Assembly: GCA_007120035.1 (NCBI GenBank)
Contig: SKON01000201.1
Span: forward strand, 1 to 36,604
DNA length: 36,604 nucleotides
Direction of reading: 5' to 3'
Source: Myxococcales bacterium
GTDB taxonomy: Bacteria; Myxococcota_A; Bradymonadia; Bradymonadales; Bradymonadaceae
Below, piece by piece: positions 7,298 through 16,520 of this stretch. Under the pieces are notes generated by a model. That model saw only the letters and a list, made by a program, of their open reading frames with translations, made no database searches and was not told where the DNA came from. The translations under genes and the position numbers were made by a program. Numbering within the stretch: the first letter of the stretch is position 1; each line of letters begins with the position of its first letter.

Positions 7298-8923
7298 TCA
7301 GGGAGCAAACCGCATCGAAGGCTCCGGATCGGGCTCCGGCTCCGGCCGCGGCGCGGGCCGCGGGGGCGGGGGCGGCGGCGGAACAGCCTCCAACTCGATG
7401 GCCACCGGCGATGCCGTGTCGCCGGAGACGGTGAGGCTGTGCGGTCGGTACCCATCGAGCTCCAGAGAAACCTCCCGGGTTTCGTCGGGGAGCATCACGA
7501 GGTCCACAGGGGTCGGCCCCAGGGGCTCGTCGCCGGCGACCACCAGGGCCCCCGGGGGGGTCGACTCCAGGCGGATCTCCAAGGGAGCGGGCGGCGGCTC
7601 GGGCTCTTCCTCCTCGACGGCCATCACCTCGGCGGCCGGCGGCTCTTCGACGGCGAGTTCGATCTCCTCTGGTTGATTCCAGGCGAAGAGGGCCACCAAA
7701 ATGACCATCACGAGCAATCCCAGCACCACCACCCCGAGGATCCTGCGGCTCCGCGACGGCGTTGAGCCGGCCTCGGTGATATCCGTAGGCGGATCGGCGG
7801 TGACCCCCAGGAGCGTCTGAGGGCCGGCCAGCCGAGGGCCGGCCAGCCGCGGGGCCTGCCGGGCCTGGGCTTCCTCCACGAGCTCCGACGGCGGCGCCGA
7901 CAACGCTACGGTAGCCTCCGGATCCATCCCGGGGCCCAGCACCTGGGTCTCGGCGGCGTCTGCCGCCGCCGTCCACGCCAGGTCCGTATCGGGCTGTGGG
8001 TACTCCATCGATTGGGTCGCGAAGGTCCCCGGGAGGCTCGAGGGGGTCACCAACCGGAGGGCGTCGGCGAACTCCCCGGCCGTCCCGAACCGTTCCTCCG
8101 GATTCATCGCCAGGGCCCGCCGCAGCACCTCACCCATCTCCCCGACCAGCAGGGTCTCGGGGATCAAGAGCTCCCCGCGGGTGTGGCGCACGATGGCCGC
8201 GTAGGGCTGCTCCTCCTGAACGGCGGCCTCCCCGGTCAGCGCCTCCACCAGGATCAGACCCATCTGGTAGATGTCCATCGCCGGGGAGACCTTCTGGAAC
8301 TCGATGTACTCCGGCGGGAGGTACTGCGGGGTCCCGCTCAACACCCCGGCCTCGGTGTACCGCTCCTGTCCCGGCCGATCCACGTGGGCGATCCCGAAGT
8401 CCAGGATCTTCAGCGACTCCTGTCGGGATCCAGGCTCGGAGACGAAGAGGTTCGCCGGCTTCAGATCCTTATGCATCACCCCCAGCTCGTGGGCTTCCCC
8501 GAGGGCTACCAGCGCGTCGCAGAAGATCGGCAGGAGCCGACCGGCATTCATGGGGCCTTCGTTGGCGATCTCGTCTCGGAGGTTATGCCCTCGGAGGCGC
8601 TCCATAACGATGAAGGGCCGCTCTTCCTCCAGGATCCCGAAGTCGTAGATCTGGATCACCGAGGGGTGGCGGATCTTGGCCGCCACCCGGGCCTCTCTCA
8701 AGAACCGCTCCACCACCCGCGTGGTGCCGCCGAGAGTCCCCGCCATATGCTGGATGTCCAGCACCTTCACGGCGACCTCCCGCTCGATCGTCTGGTCGAA
8801 GGCCATGTACACCACGGCGAATCCCCCGAGCCCGATGGCGTCCCGGATCTCGTACCGGCCGTTCAGGAGATCGCCGATCCGAAAGAATCCCCGCTGCTTG
8901 TCTGCCGTCCGGTCCTGGTTCAT
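7298..8923 (-). CDS. Transmembrane Ser/Thr protein kinase with PEGA-like extracytoplasmic tail
   Basis: A bacterial Hanks-type kinase (541 residues from the ATG at 8923; a GTG at 8932 would add three). N-terminal kinase domain: glycine loop IGLGGFAVVY, ATP-binding Lys near 53 (AVKVLD), catalytic loop HKDLKPANLF and DFG metal site. The usual APE motif reads PPE (GTPQYLPPEY). After a Pro/Ala-rich linker holding a duplicated RLAGP comes one membrane helix (VVVLGLLVMVILVALFAW). An acidic spacer and a PEGA-like domain follow (STPPGALVVAGDEPLGPTPV), then a Pro-rich tail. Topology is cytoplasmic kinase with the tail outside. It ends 8 bp from the convergent carboxylase gene, with no room for a separate terminator. 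Substrate unknown. Confidence 0.93.
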   Translation of the reverse strand: MNQDRTADKQRGFFRIGDLLNGRYEIRDAIGLGGFAVVYMAFDQTIEREVAVKVLDIQHMAGTLGGTTRVVERFLREARVAAKIRHPSVIQIYDFGILEEERPFIVMERLRGHNLRDEIANEGPMNAGRLLPIFCDALVALGEAHELGVMHKDLKPANLFVSEPGSRQESLKILDFGIAHVDRPGQERYTEAGVLSGTPQYLPPEYIEFQKVSPAMDIYQMGLILVEALTGEAAVQEEQPYAAIVRHTRGELLIPETLLVGEMGEVLRRALAMNPEERFGTAGEFADALRLVTPSSLPGTFATQSMEYPQPDTDLAWTAAADAAETQVLGPGMDPEATVALSAPPSELVEEAQARQAPRLAGPRLAGPQTLLGVTADPPTDITEAGSTPSRSRRILGVVVLGLLVMVILVALFAWNQPEEIELAVEEPPAAEVMAVEEEEPEPPPAPLEIRLESTPPGALVVAGDEPLGPTPVDLVMLPDETREVSLELDGYRPHSLTVSGDTASPVAIELEAVPPPPPPPRPAPRPEPEPDPEPSMRFAP

Positions 8924-8968
8924 CCCCCGCACTCTACTCAGGGGTCACCGGTGGCACAAGAAACGTTA

Positions 8969-8994
8969 CAGGCCACGGGAGCTCCCGTGGCCTG
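8969..8994 (-). terminator. Perfect 26-bp palindrome between two minus-strand genes
   Basis: CAGGCCACGGGAG followed directly by its exact reverse complement. It lies 22 bp beyond the stop of the 9017-9535 gene and just upstream of the kinase. Minus-strand bases after the stem (TAACGTTTCTT) are moderately T-rich, fitting an intrinsic terminator. The absence of a loop and the perfect symmetry would also fit a dimeric regulator site. Confidence 0.55.
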
Positions 8995-9016
8995 CTTTGC
9001 GATCCAGCGCTGGGGC

Positions 9017-9535
9017 TCAGAGGTAGATACGGACGTGGGCACCACCGGTGAAATGTAACCAGACCCTCGGGAAAAGGATCAGGTTCGGTCGGGCTTCGAT
9101 CACGAAGTCCAGAGGGATATCTGGCAAGATAAACTCCAAACCGGCGACGAATGCTACATGGGCCGCGACGTATCCCCGCCGATCATGGCCCGGGTAATAC
9201 CAGCCTCCGCGACGGCCCCATCGTCCGTCACCGAAGATCAGAGAGCCCCCGACGCCGATGTTCCAGGCCAGATCCAGGGGATCGGCGCGGACCAGAGTGG
9301 GCATATTCCACAGGTAGTCGCCGCTGAACCCGAAGCCGTAGTAGCCATAACCCACGACGCCCTGAAGCGCCGTGGCGCCCAGGTGGCTCTTCAGGGAGAT
9401 CCCCGAGACGTAGGTCCCTTGCCCCAGGCCGATCCCGAACCCATCGGGGCGGTTCACGGAGCCCTCCTGGGCGGCTGCCGGCGTGGCGAGCATCAAGACA
9501 GCGAACACAGACAGAAGCGAAAAGAACTTCTTCAT
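9017..9535 (-). CDS. Exported Gly/aromatic-rich protein, possible outer-membrane barrel
   Basis: 172 residues. The ATG at 9535 is chosen because GGAGGAG sits 6 nt upstream and a signal peptide starts there (MKKFFSLLSVFAVLML, cleavage after TPAAAQ). The mature protein is rich in Gly, Tyr, Phe and Trp, with alternating hydrophobic stretches (GVVGYGYYGFGFSGDYLW; FVAGLEFILPDIPLDFVIEA) and ends with an aromatic-containing strand (VWLHFTGGAHVRIYL). That pattern is typical of small beta-barrels. No family recognised. The 26-bp palindrome follows it; a repeat element separates it from the next minus-strand gene upstream. Confidence 0.8.
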   Translation of the reverse strand: MKKFFSLLSVFAVLMLATPAAAQEGSVNRPDGFGIGLGQGTYVSGISLKSHLGATALQGVVGYGYYGFGFSGDYLWNMPTLVRADPLDLAWNIGVGGSLIFGDGRWGRRGGWYYPGHDRRGYVAAHVAFVAGLEFILPDIPLDFVIEARPNLILFPRVWLHFTGGAHVRIYL

Positions 9536-9696
9536 TGGGTCTCCTCCAGCGGTAGAACAAGTCACAAAATGAAACACTGGCGCGGGGATTTGCCCCGTGG
9601 GGGGACGACACACCACGGCCGGTCTTCTGTCAAGGTCCGTGTCCCTGGGGCGGCGCGGTTCTGAACCCCCCTGCGAGCCCGTGCGTGAGCAGAAGC

Positions 9697-10047
9697 CACT
9701 CGAACCGGATCGTGGGTACGTAGTGATGGCGCCGATTTTTGAGCGTGAGAACGGGTGGTTTGCGAGGGAGGGAGGGGCACCGGAGCCCTGCCGCCTCCGG
9801 CGCAGGTGTTCGCCGAGTGTGCACGTGAGCGGTGGAGGTGGAGCCGACCTCGAAGGAGGCGGCTCTCGGCGTAAGAACCGGCGGTGTGCAGTGTGGGGAG
9901 GCTAGCGCGGGGCTTGGGGAGTGGGGATGTGGTGGGGAGGACACCTGCGCCGGAGGCGGCAGGGCTCCGGTGCTCCTCCCTCCCTCGCAAACCACCCGTT
10001 CTGCGGGGGGTCGCTGGCGCCGCCCGGCCCGCCATCGAACCCGTTAC
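9697..10047. repeat. Composite inverted-repeat element (about 350 bp)
   Basis: This fills the gap between two minus-strand genes. The left leader at 9697-9731 (CACTCGAACCGGATCGTGGG onward, to GTGATGGCG) is followed by a ~60-bp arm (AGAACGGGTGGTTTGCGAGG onward). The same arm recurs inverted at about 9950-10008, with about 130 bp between. The right end (ATTCGTAACGGGTTCGATGGCG read on minus, 10027-10050) resembles the leader inverted and overlaps the stop codon of the 10044 gene. Both arms hold a CCGGAG...CTCCGG stem. The leader matches those at 16473-16500 and 17271-17307. Positions 9536-9696 show no gene or recognisable element. Confidence 0.72.
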
Positions 10048-10637
10048 GAATTGTCGTCCGCCACAGCCCGCAGGCGCTCCAACACCGGAGTGGCATCCCG
10101 TTCCGCTCTGGCCGGCGGCGGAATCCGCCACCCGATCCGGAGTCCCCAGTACTGGAAAGGCTCGATCTCCACGGTGTTCGCCGCCGTGTAGGGCCACTCC
10201 ACAGCGGACAGGATCGGCTCGCAGGCCTGCCCCGACTCCCGAGCTCGCCGATCCTGCCAGGTCTGGCTGACCACGATGGGGCCGATCGTGGTGTCCGCCA
10301 CCAGATAAGTGACTGTGTGGCGGCGCCCGTAGTCCACCAGCGCGGCGACTCGGTCGTCGGACTCCAGGAAGACCTCGAAGGTGGTGGACTCCCCGTTCTG
10401 GTCCAACGGGACCGTGCCGGGCAGATCCAGCGAACGCAGGGAGTAGTCCCGGTTCAACGCCCGGAACATCTTCCGGGCCGAGCTCCGGAGGTAGTCCTCC
10501 ATGAACCGGTCACAGTGGCTCAAGGCACGGGTGTCCTCGGCAGAGTCTTCGGCGGACTCCTCGGCCACGGCGGGGATGGCGGCGAGTAGGAAGATCCCGA
10601 TGAAAAGCTTGGTGAAGGTCCAACGACAAATTGCCAT
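10044..10637 (-). CDS. Secreted protein of unknown function
   Basis: 197 residues. The ATG has GAGGAAG 6 nt upstream. An N-terminal signal sequence (KLFIGIFLLAAIPAVAEES) is followed by an acidic stretch and a mature domain with two Cys (SHCDRFMED; QACEPIL) that may form a disulphide. No domain recognised. The last codons and stop overlap the end of the repeat element at 9697-10047, so the C-terminus (VADDNS) may have been shaped by that insertion. It is divergent from the methylase gene across a 146-bp shared upstream region. Confidence 0.78.
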   Translation of the reverse strand: MAICRWTFTKLFIGIFLLAAIPAVAEESAEDSAEDTRALSHCDRFMEDYLRSSARKMFRALNRDYSLRSLDLPGTVPLDQNGESTTFEVFLESDDRVAALVDYGRRHTVTYLVADTTIGPIVVSQTWQDRRARESGQACEPILSAVEWPYTAANTVEIEPFQYWGLRIGWRIPPPARAERDATPVLERLRAVADDNS

Positions 10638-10783
10638 CTCGTACTTCCTCGGTACCCGAGCGACCCCGGTTGGTTCAAGCGAATCGGACTCCCGATCATC
10701 TTATCACAGGAGAAATGGAAACGCACATATCCCGTCGCCGCTCCGATAAGGATCGCAACGAAACCCTTCTCGGGAGGTCTGTG

Positions 10784-13700
10784 ATGCAGAGCGAAATGGC
10801 GACGTTCAGAGCGGCGATTCGAGACAACGATGTGGAAAAAGTGGCCACCCTTTTGGGCTTTCCCGTGGAGCCCATACTCGTGGAGGGGCCGGCGCTTCGA
10901 GCCTGGGGCCTCACCGAGGAAGCCCTACAGGGACTGCGGCTCACGGTCCTCTCCGCCCCCGACGGCATGCGGTTGCTCCACCTTGACGGGGACGTGCCCT
11001 GGTCCGTGGTCCGACGGATCGCCTCCCGGGTCGAGGCCGCCGCCCCGGAGTCCTGCCTGATGTGGTGGTGGACCTCGGCCTCGGAGTGGACCGCCCTGGT
11101 CGTCAGCCGCGACCACCGGGGCCGTCGAATCCAACGGCTGGCGCTGGAGCGCGACGACCCCGACGAGGTGGGCGTCCTGAAGTGGCTCGCCATTTCTCCT
11201 CAACGCCGGGCCGGCGCCGAGCCCGTGGCGGCCGAGTCCTTCCGCAGCCACTTCCAGGAAGTCCTGGACCAGGATGGGGTGACCCGACGGTTCTTCCAGC
11301 GTTTCGCCGAGCTCCTGGATCGGCTCAAAGCGGAGATGATCGCCGGCCCCGACGACCCCGAGGAGCGCCACGACGTCGCGCTCGTGACCCTCCTGCGGGT
11401 GGTCTTTCTATACTTTTTGCAGGCCCGAGGAGCTCTCGACGGCGACCGCCGCTACGTCCGGCGACGCCTGGAGAGTGCCCGGGCCGACAGCTTCTACCGG
11501 ACCGTGCTTCGCCCCCTCTTCTTCGGGGCCCTGAACCGTCCCACAGGCGCCCGAGACGAGGCCGCCGGCGCCCTCGGTGAGCTGCCCTTTCTGAACGGCG
11601 GACTCTTCGAACCCAGCCCCGTGGAGCTCCGCCACCCCGAACTCGACTGGCCCGACGAGATCTTCGCCGACCTGATCCGAGGGTTCCTGGAACGCCACCG
11701 GTTCGCCGTGGAGTGGAGCGGCGAAGAGGAGCTCTCCCACGCCGTGGATCCCGAGATGCTCGGCAAGGTCTTCGAGGGCCTGATGTACGGCGATCGAAGA
11801 CAGCGGTCGGGCTCCTTCTACACGCCCCGACACGTGGTGGCCGCCATGGTGGTAGACATCCTCGCCGCCTGGCTGGCCGAGAAGTCCGGCCTCCCCGAGG
11901 AGGTTGTGACGTCTCTGATGAGCGGCGACGAGGACGAGGTGGCCCTGTCCGGGGGTGAGATCCGAAGCCTGCGAAAGGCCCTCAAAGAGCTCACCATCCT
12001 CGACCCCGCCGTAGGCACCGGGGCCTTCTTGCTCGAGGCGTTGAGGAGGCTGAAAGAGATCGAAGAACACCTGGATCGGGCCGCCGGGATCACCCGCACC
12101 CCGGGGCAGCGCTACGAGCGCCTCTGCCGCCTGGTTCACGACCACCTCTTCGGTGTCGACATCCAGCCCACGGCGGTGCGCCTCTGCGAGCTCCGGGTGT
12201 GGCTGGCCATGCTGGCGAGCCTCCCGGAGCTCCCGGCCCGGGCCATGCCGCCCCTGCCCAACCTCTCCCACCGGTTCTGCGTCGGCAATTCGCTGCTCGA
12301 CACCCTGGACTGGACCCGCCTGAGGGTCGGCGACCGCGGCGGACTCGCCATGGTCCCCCCTGACCCGCAGTCCGACCGCCTCACCGCCGAGCTCGCCGAG
12401 CTCCAAGAAGCCTACGTCGGGGCCCACGGGGCGGAAAAGGCGGAGCTCCGCCGGGCCCTCCGAGAGGCCGAACAGGCCATGCAGGCAGACCTGATCCGCC
12501 GCCGCCTCGACCACCTGCGCCGAGGCGCCGAGCCCCTGCAGCGGCTTTCGGAGTCCCGAGAGCTCTTCGACGACGAGTCCCAGATCAAGCCCGGTCAGCG
12601 GGAGGAGCTCGACCGGATCCTCCAGGAAATGGACGCCCTCCAGGGGGCCGCAAAGGATCTCGAAGAGGGGCGCCGGGAAGCCGCGGCCTTCTCCTTCGAC
12701 GGGCGGTTCGCCCCCGTAATGGCCGCCGGTGGGTTCGCCGTGATCCTCACCAACCCTCCCTGGGTGCGGTCCGGGGCCATCGACGGCGCCACCCGTCGCC
12801 TCTACGGCGCCCGCTACCGATGCGACGACCACCGACTCTGGCCCGGGGCGGCCGAGCTGGGTATCCGAGCCACCTTCGGGAACCAGACCGACCTCTCGAT
12901 CTTGTTTCTGGAGCGGTCCCTGGAGCTCTTACAGCCCCGAGGCCGCCTCTGCGCCCTGGTACCGGTGAAGCTCTTTCGCTCCCTCCACGGATCGGCCCTG
13001 AGAGGTATGCTTACCGACCACCACCTGGAGGCCCTGGAGGACTTTTCCGAGTCCCATGATTCCCTCTTCGACGCCGCTACCTATCCTTCGATGCTCCGGG
13101 TGAAGAAGGCTGAGCAGGCACGGGCAAGCTCGGCGAGAAGCCCGGAACAGCCGGAACTTCAGGTCCGGGTCTGGCGCGGCCAAGACCGGCGGTGCTTCCA
13201 GGTGACTCCCCGGGATCTGGCCGTGTGGGGAGAAGACCCGCGAGAGCCCTGGGTGTTGGTCCCGCCGGAGATTCAGGAGATCTTCGCCGCCATGCGGCGG
13301 GCCTCCCGGCCCCTGGGCGCTCTGGACCTCCCGATCCGAAGAGGAGTGATGACCGGATGCAACCGGGCGTTCTTGATCTCCGAGGAGGAGGCCCTGCGGT
13401 TTTCCCCGGACCTGCGGGAGCGGTTCCTGCGCCCTGTGCTGCAGGGCCGAGACATCGGTCACAAGAGCGCCTCGGGGCACTCGGGACAGCGGTTGATCTG
13501 GCCTGTCGGGGAAGACGGGGAGATTCTTGCCGAGCTGCCCGGGGAGCTTCAAGACCACTTCGAGGCCCATCGCCAATCCCTCGAGGGCCGCGCCGACTTT
13601 CGGGGCGGCCCGATCTGGGAGATCTTCCGCCGCCACGCCGAGATCGAGGAGCCCGGCGTGGCCTGGCCCGACCTCGGCCAGGAACTCACGGCCACCGTCG

Positions 13701-14035
13701 TCGACGGTCCCACGATCTGCATGAACACGGTGTACTTCATCCCCACGAAGACCGCCGAGCTCGCTCAGGGCCTGGTCCACCTCTTTCACAGCGAGCCCTT
13801 TCGGGCCATGGCCTGGGCGCTGGGAGAGCGAGCCCGCGGCGAGTGGCGCCGCCACTTCGCATGGGTCCTGCGGCTGATGCCTGTGCCCCGGCGGTGGAGC
13901 CGCTGGCGAGCCGGCGACGATCCCGTCCCCTCCCCAGGGGACTGCGCCGCGATGTTCGGCCTCGACGAGGCCGCTCTGGGACGGCTGCGACGCTGGCGCC
14001 TCGGCGACGAGCAGCCCCTCCGCGAGGTGGCGTGA
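10784..14035 (+). CDS. Eco57I-type N6-adenine DNA methyltransferase (type IIG-like), restriction/defence candidate
   Basis: 1083 residues from the ATG at 10784, which has GGGAGG 6 nt upstream. The ATG at 10715 has an AGGAG too close, and 10631 would overlap the divergent gene start. An N-terminal region of about 140 residues and a helical segment (VTRRFFQRFAELLDRLKAEM) are typical of large Eco57I-like proteins. The methylase core has SAM motif I DPAVGTGAF from Asp407 and catalytic NPPW at Asn657, with a long charged helical insert between. The C-terminal third (RGVMTGCNRAFLI onward, then WPVGEDG) looks like a TaqI/Eco57I target-recognition region. No PD-(D/E)xK nuclease motif could be seen. 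Its stop overlaps the start of the helicase gene. It probably methylates adenine at a specific site and works with the helicase. Confidence 0.92.
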   Translation: MQSEMATFRAAIRDNDVEKVATLLGFPVEPILVEGPALRAWGLTEEALQGLRLTVLSAPDGMRLLHLDGDVPWSVVRRIASRVEAAAPESCLMWWWTSASEWTALVVSRDHRGRRIQRLALERDDPDEVGVLKWLAISPQRRAGAEPVAAESFRSHFQEVLDQDGVTRRFFQRFAELLDRLKAEMIAGPDDPEERHDVALVTLLRVVFLYFLQARGALDGDRRYVRRRLESARADSFYRTVLRPLFFGALNRPTGARDEAAGALGELPFLNGGLFEPSPVELRHPELDWPDEIFADLIRGFLERHRFAVEWSGEEELSHAVDPEMLGKVFEGLMYGDRRQRSGSFYTPRHVVAAMVVDILAAWLAEKSGLPEEVVTSLMSGDEDEVALSGGEIRSLRKALKELTILDPAVGTGAFLLEALRRLKEIEEHLDRAAGITRTPGQRYERLCRLVHDHLFGVDIQPTAVRLCELRVWLAMLASLPELPARAMPPLPNLSHRFCVGNSLLDTLDWTRLRVGDRGGLAMVPPDPQSDRLTAELAELQEAYVGAHGAEKAELRRALREAEQAMQADLIRRRLDHLRRGAEPLQRLSESRELFDDESQIKPGQREELDRILQEMDALQGAAKDLEEGRREAAAFSFDGRFAPVMAAGGFAVILTNPPWVRSGAIDGATRRLYGARYRCDDHRLWPGAAELGIRATFGNQTDLSILFLERSLELLQPRGRLCALVPVKLFRSLHGSALRGMLTDHHLEALEDFSESHDSLFDAATYPSMLRVKKAEQARASSARSPEQPELQVRVWRGQDRRCFQVTPRDLAVWGEDPREPWVLVPPEIQEIFAAMRRASRPLGALDLPIRRGVMTGCNRAFLISEEEALRFSPDLRERFLRPVLQGRDIGHKSASGHSGQRLIWPVGEDGEILAELPGELQDHFEAHRQSLEGRADFRGGPIWEIFRRHAEIEEPGVAWPDLGQELTATVVDGPTICMNTVYFIPTKTAELAQGLVHLFHSEPFRAMAWALGERARGEWRRHFAWVLRLMPVPRRWSRWRAGDDPVPSPGDCAAMFGLDEAALGRLRRWRLGDEQPLREVA

Positions 14036-16449
14036 TGGCCCCGTCGGTCCGCCGTTGGCTCGCCGGGGCCGTCGACGATTCGACCCGAGAGGCCACCGGG
14101 CAGGCCCACTCGCCACAGGCCCACTCCGACGAGGGCGACGGCCTGTCGCCACAACAGCGGGAGGCCGTCGTTCAGGGCGCCGCCGTGATCCGCAGGGTCG
14201 GTGGCGTCCTCCTGGCCGACGCTGTCGGCCTTGGCAAGACCCGCACGGCCATGGCCCTGGCCCGTCGGATCCGCCGGGAGGCCCGGCGACTCCCCGGAGG
14301 TCCCCCCGGGCCGGCCCTGATCGTTGCCCCGGCCAGGCTCGGCGCCACCTGGCGAAGAGCCGTCGCCGACGTGGGATGGGAGTTCGGCCGCGACGCCAGG
14401 CTGACCACCCACTACCGCCTCAGCCGGGCGCCCCTGGAGCTTACCCCGTCGGTGATCATCGTCGACGAGGCCCACCGGTTCCGAAACCCCACAGCTCGCC
14501 GCACCCACCACCTCTCGCTCCTCACCGCAAAAGCCCCGGTGGTGCTCGCCACGGCCACCCCGGTGTGCAGCCGGGCCGAAGACCTCTACCACCTGCTCCG
14601 GCTCTTCCTCACCGACGACCTCACGCTCGCCATTGTGGGCCTGGGCCTACGAGAGGCATTCGAGGCTCACGAAGCCGGGGAGTTCGACCTGATCGAGCTC
14701 CTGGAATGCGTGATGATTCGCCGCCGAATCGCCGACTTCGGGCCCCGTCGCCGTCCTCGGATCTCCTTCGAGGTGTTGCCCTACGAGGCCCCCCCGGAGG
14801 AAGCCTGGATCTGGCAGCACCTGGAGGCGACCTTACACGAGATGACCGGGGCCGTCCTCGACGACGTCTGGCCCCGTCCCCTGCGCCACAGCGCGCTCCT
14901 GCGCCAATGGGAGAGCGGCCCCGAAGCACTCGCCAGGAGCCTCACCGATCTGATCCACTACCATCACCGGTGGCTCACCGCCGCTCACCAGGGCCGCCGC
15001 CTGTCCCGGGAGGAGTTTCGAGACCTCTTCGGCGCCGTCGATCCCAACCAGGGGGTCTTCCCCTTCGTGTTTCAGAACGAATCGGCCCCCACCGAAGCCG
15101 AGCGGACCGCCGCCCGGGAAGATCTCGAAATCCTCGAAGAGCTCGCCGAAAAGGTCCGGGCCGTTCGCGGTGATCGGGGTGGCGTGATCGGGGCGATCCT
15201 CGATCGGGTCCGCCGGGATCGAGACGAGCCGTTCTTGATCTTCTCCGCGTACCGGACGATGGCCCAGAGCATCTACGAGGCCCTGGTCCGCCAGGACCGG
15301 AGGCTCCGAGCCGGGCTCGTGATGTCCGGAACGGCCCGGGCCACCGGCCTGGGTCGAGTCTCTGCCGAGGAGGTCCTGGAGCGGTTCCTGGGCACCCCGA
15401 CCGCCCAGGGCCCTCACCACCAACGGCTGCGGGTGCTCGTGGCCACGGACTGCATCTCCGAAGGCGTAAACCTCCAGGGATGCCGAACCATGATCCTCAC
15501 CGATCTCCCCTCCACGCCGCTTCGCCTCGAACAACGAGTGGGCCGGATCGCTCGCCAGGGGTCCACGGCCGACGAGGTCTCGGTGCTCCTGCCACGACCG
15601 GCGGGGTGGACCGACAGCCTCGGAATGCGCCGCCGCCTCCACGACCGGGTCGACACCGCCCAGGGGTTCGGCGCCGGCCACCCCCTCACGACCCAGGCTC
15701 TCGGCCACTCCCGTGGTGACAGCGACGCCGGCGACGAAACCGATGAACACAGCACCGACGAACCCCTGGCGGACGAACCCCTGGCGGCGCTCACCCGCTA
15801 TGGCCGGCTCTGCGCCGGGCTGGCCGACGATGTCTGTGGCGGAAAGGGCGACCAGACCGACAATCCCGACAAGATCCCCGCCTTCGCCCAGACCGGCCCT
15901 CGAAGCGACGCCGACCACCTCTGGGTCCGCCTGCGGATCCTCAGCCGGGGAGAGCGCCACCTCTGGATCTGGGTCCGCCCGGGACGGCCCGTCACGGTGC
16001 GCCTCTTCGACCAGCTCCCCGGGCTGGTCGGCCTCGGCGACGACCCCCGGCCCGTCCACCCCTGGGAGCCCCGGGGCCCTGCCTGGGACCGGGCCCGGGA
16101 CTGGATGGACCGCCGCCGGACGGCCCTTCGAGCGGCCCGGGTAGCCCCGACCCTGATGGGCCCGACCTCGGCCCCCGTCCGAGCCTGGCGCGTCCTTCGT
16201 GACGTCGCCGACCCCTCGGATCTCCCCGACCTGCGCCGGGCCCTGCTACGACCCCACTCCCCAGGGGTGCTCCTCACCCTCGAGGCCTTCCTCGACCGCC
16301 CCCCAGCCCTGCATCGATACGTCGAGAGCCTGATCGGCCCCGAGTCCGCCGACGAGATCGTCCTACACCCCGTCGCCGCCCTCCTCTATGCACCCCCCGT
16401 TCGATCGCCCCGTCATCGCGAACCCCGGAGTGTGACCGAAGACATATGA
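14035..16449 (+). CDS. SNF2-like DEAH helicase/translocase coupled to the methylase
   Basis: 804 residues. The ATG overlaps the methylase TGA (TGATG), implying translational coupling. SF2 motifs in order: Walker A GLGKT near 66, DEAH at 144-147 within VIIVDEAHRFRNP, motif III TATPV near 178, motif V VATDCISEGVNLQG and motif VI RLEQRVGRIARQG near 500. An acidic linker follows, with an exact 15-bp tandem duplication (15757-15771, 15772-15786), then a ~250-residue C-terminal region without a recognised fold or nuclease motif. Such proteins translocate on double-stranded DNA. Next to a methylase this recalls DISARM class 1 (DrmD with DrmMI) or a split type ISP enzyme, but the other DISARM genes are absent here. 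Confidence 0.9.
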   Translation: MAPSVRRWLAGAVDDSTREATGQAHSPQAHSDEGDGLSPQQREAVVQGAAVIRRVGGVLLADAVGLGKTRTAMALARRIRREARRLPGGPPGPALIVAPARLGATWRRAVADVGWEFGRDARLTTHYRLSRAPLELTPSVIIVDEAHRFRNPTARRTHHLSLLTAKAPVVLATATPVCSRAEDLYHLLRLFLTDDLTLAIVGLGLREAFEAHEAGEFDLIELLECVMIRRRIADFGPRRRPRISFEVLPYEAPPEEAWIWQHLEATLHEMTGAVLDDVWPRPLRHSALLRQWESGPEALARSLTDLIHYHHRWLTAAHQGRRLSREEFRDLFGAVDPNQGVFPFVFQNESAPTEAERTAAREDLEILEELAEKVRAVRGDRGGVIGAILDRVRRDRDEPFLIFSAYRTMAQSIYEALVRQDRRLRAGLVMSGTARATGLGRVSAEEVLERFLGTPTAQGPHHQRLRVLVATDCISEGVNLQGCRTMILTDLPSTPLRLEQRVGRIARQGSTADEVSVLLPRPAGWTDSLGMRRRLHDRVDTAQGFGAGHPLTTQALGHSRGDSDAGDETDEHSTDEPLADEPLAALTRYGRLCAGLADDVCGGKGDQTDNPDKIPAFAQTGPRSDADHLWVRLRILSRGERHLWIWVRPGRPVTVRLFDQLPGLVGLGDDPRPVHPWEPRGPAWDRARDWMDRRRTALRAARVAPTLMGPTSAPVRAWRVLRDVADPSDLPDLRRALLRPHSPGVLLTLEAFLDRPPALHRYVESLIGPESADEIVLHPVAALLYAPPVRSPRHREPRSVTEDI

Positions 16450-16520
16450 AGGTCCACCTTCCACCGAACCGAGCCGGATCGCGGGTGCGTTGTGATGGCG
16501 TCCGGTTTGGGCGGTGCGAA

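Noticed and set aside
10631-10783. Longer methylase start at 10631 or 10715
   Set aside because: 10631 overlaps the start of the divergent gene, and 10715 has its AGGAG only about 2 nt away; 10784 has GGGAGG at good spacing.
13192-14034. Upstream extension of the helicase reading frame
   Set aside because: This frame overlaps the methylase coding region and reads as low-complexity Arg/Pro/Gly, typical of a GC-rich shadow; the TGATG overlap marks the real start.
10784-16449. Full DISARM or BREX system
   Set aside because: No drmA, drmB, drmC, brxC or pglZ homologue is present in the window; only the methylase and helicase are there.
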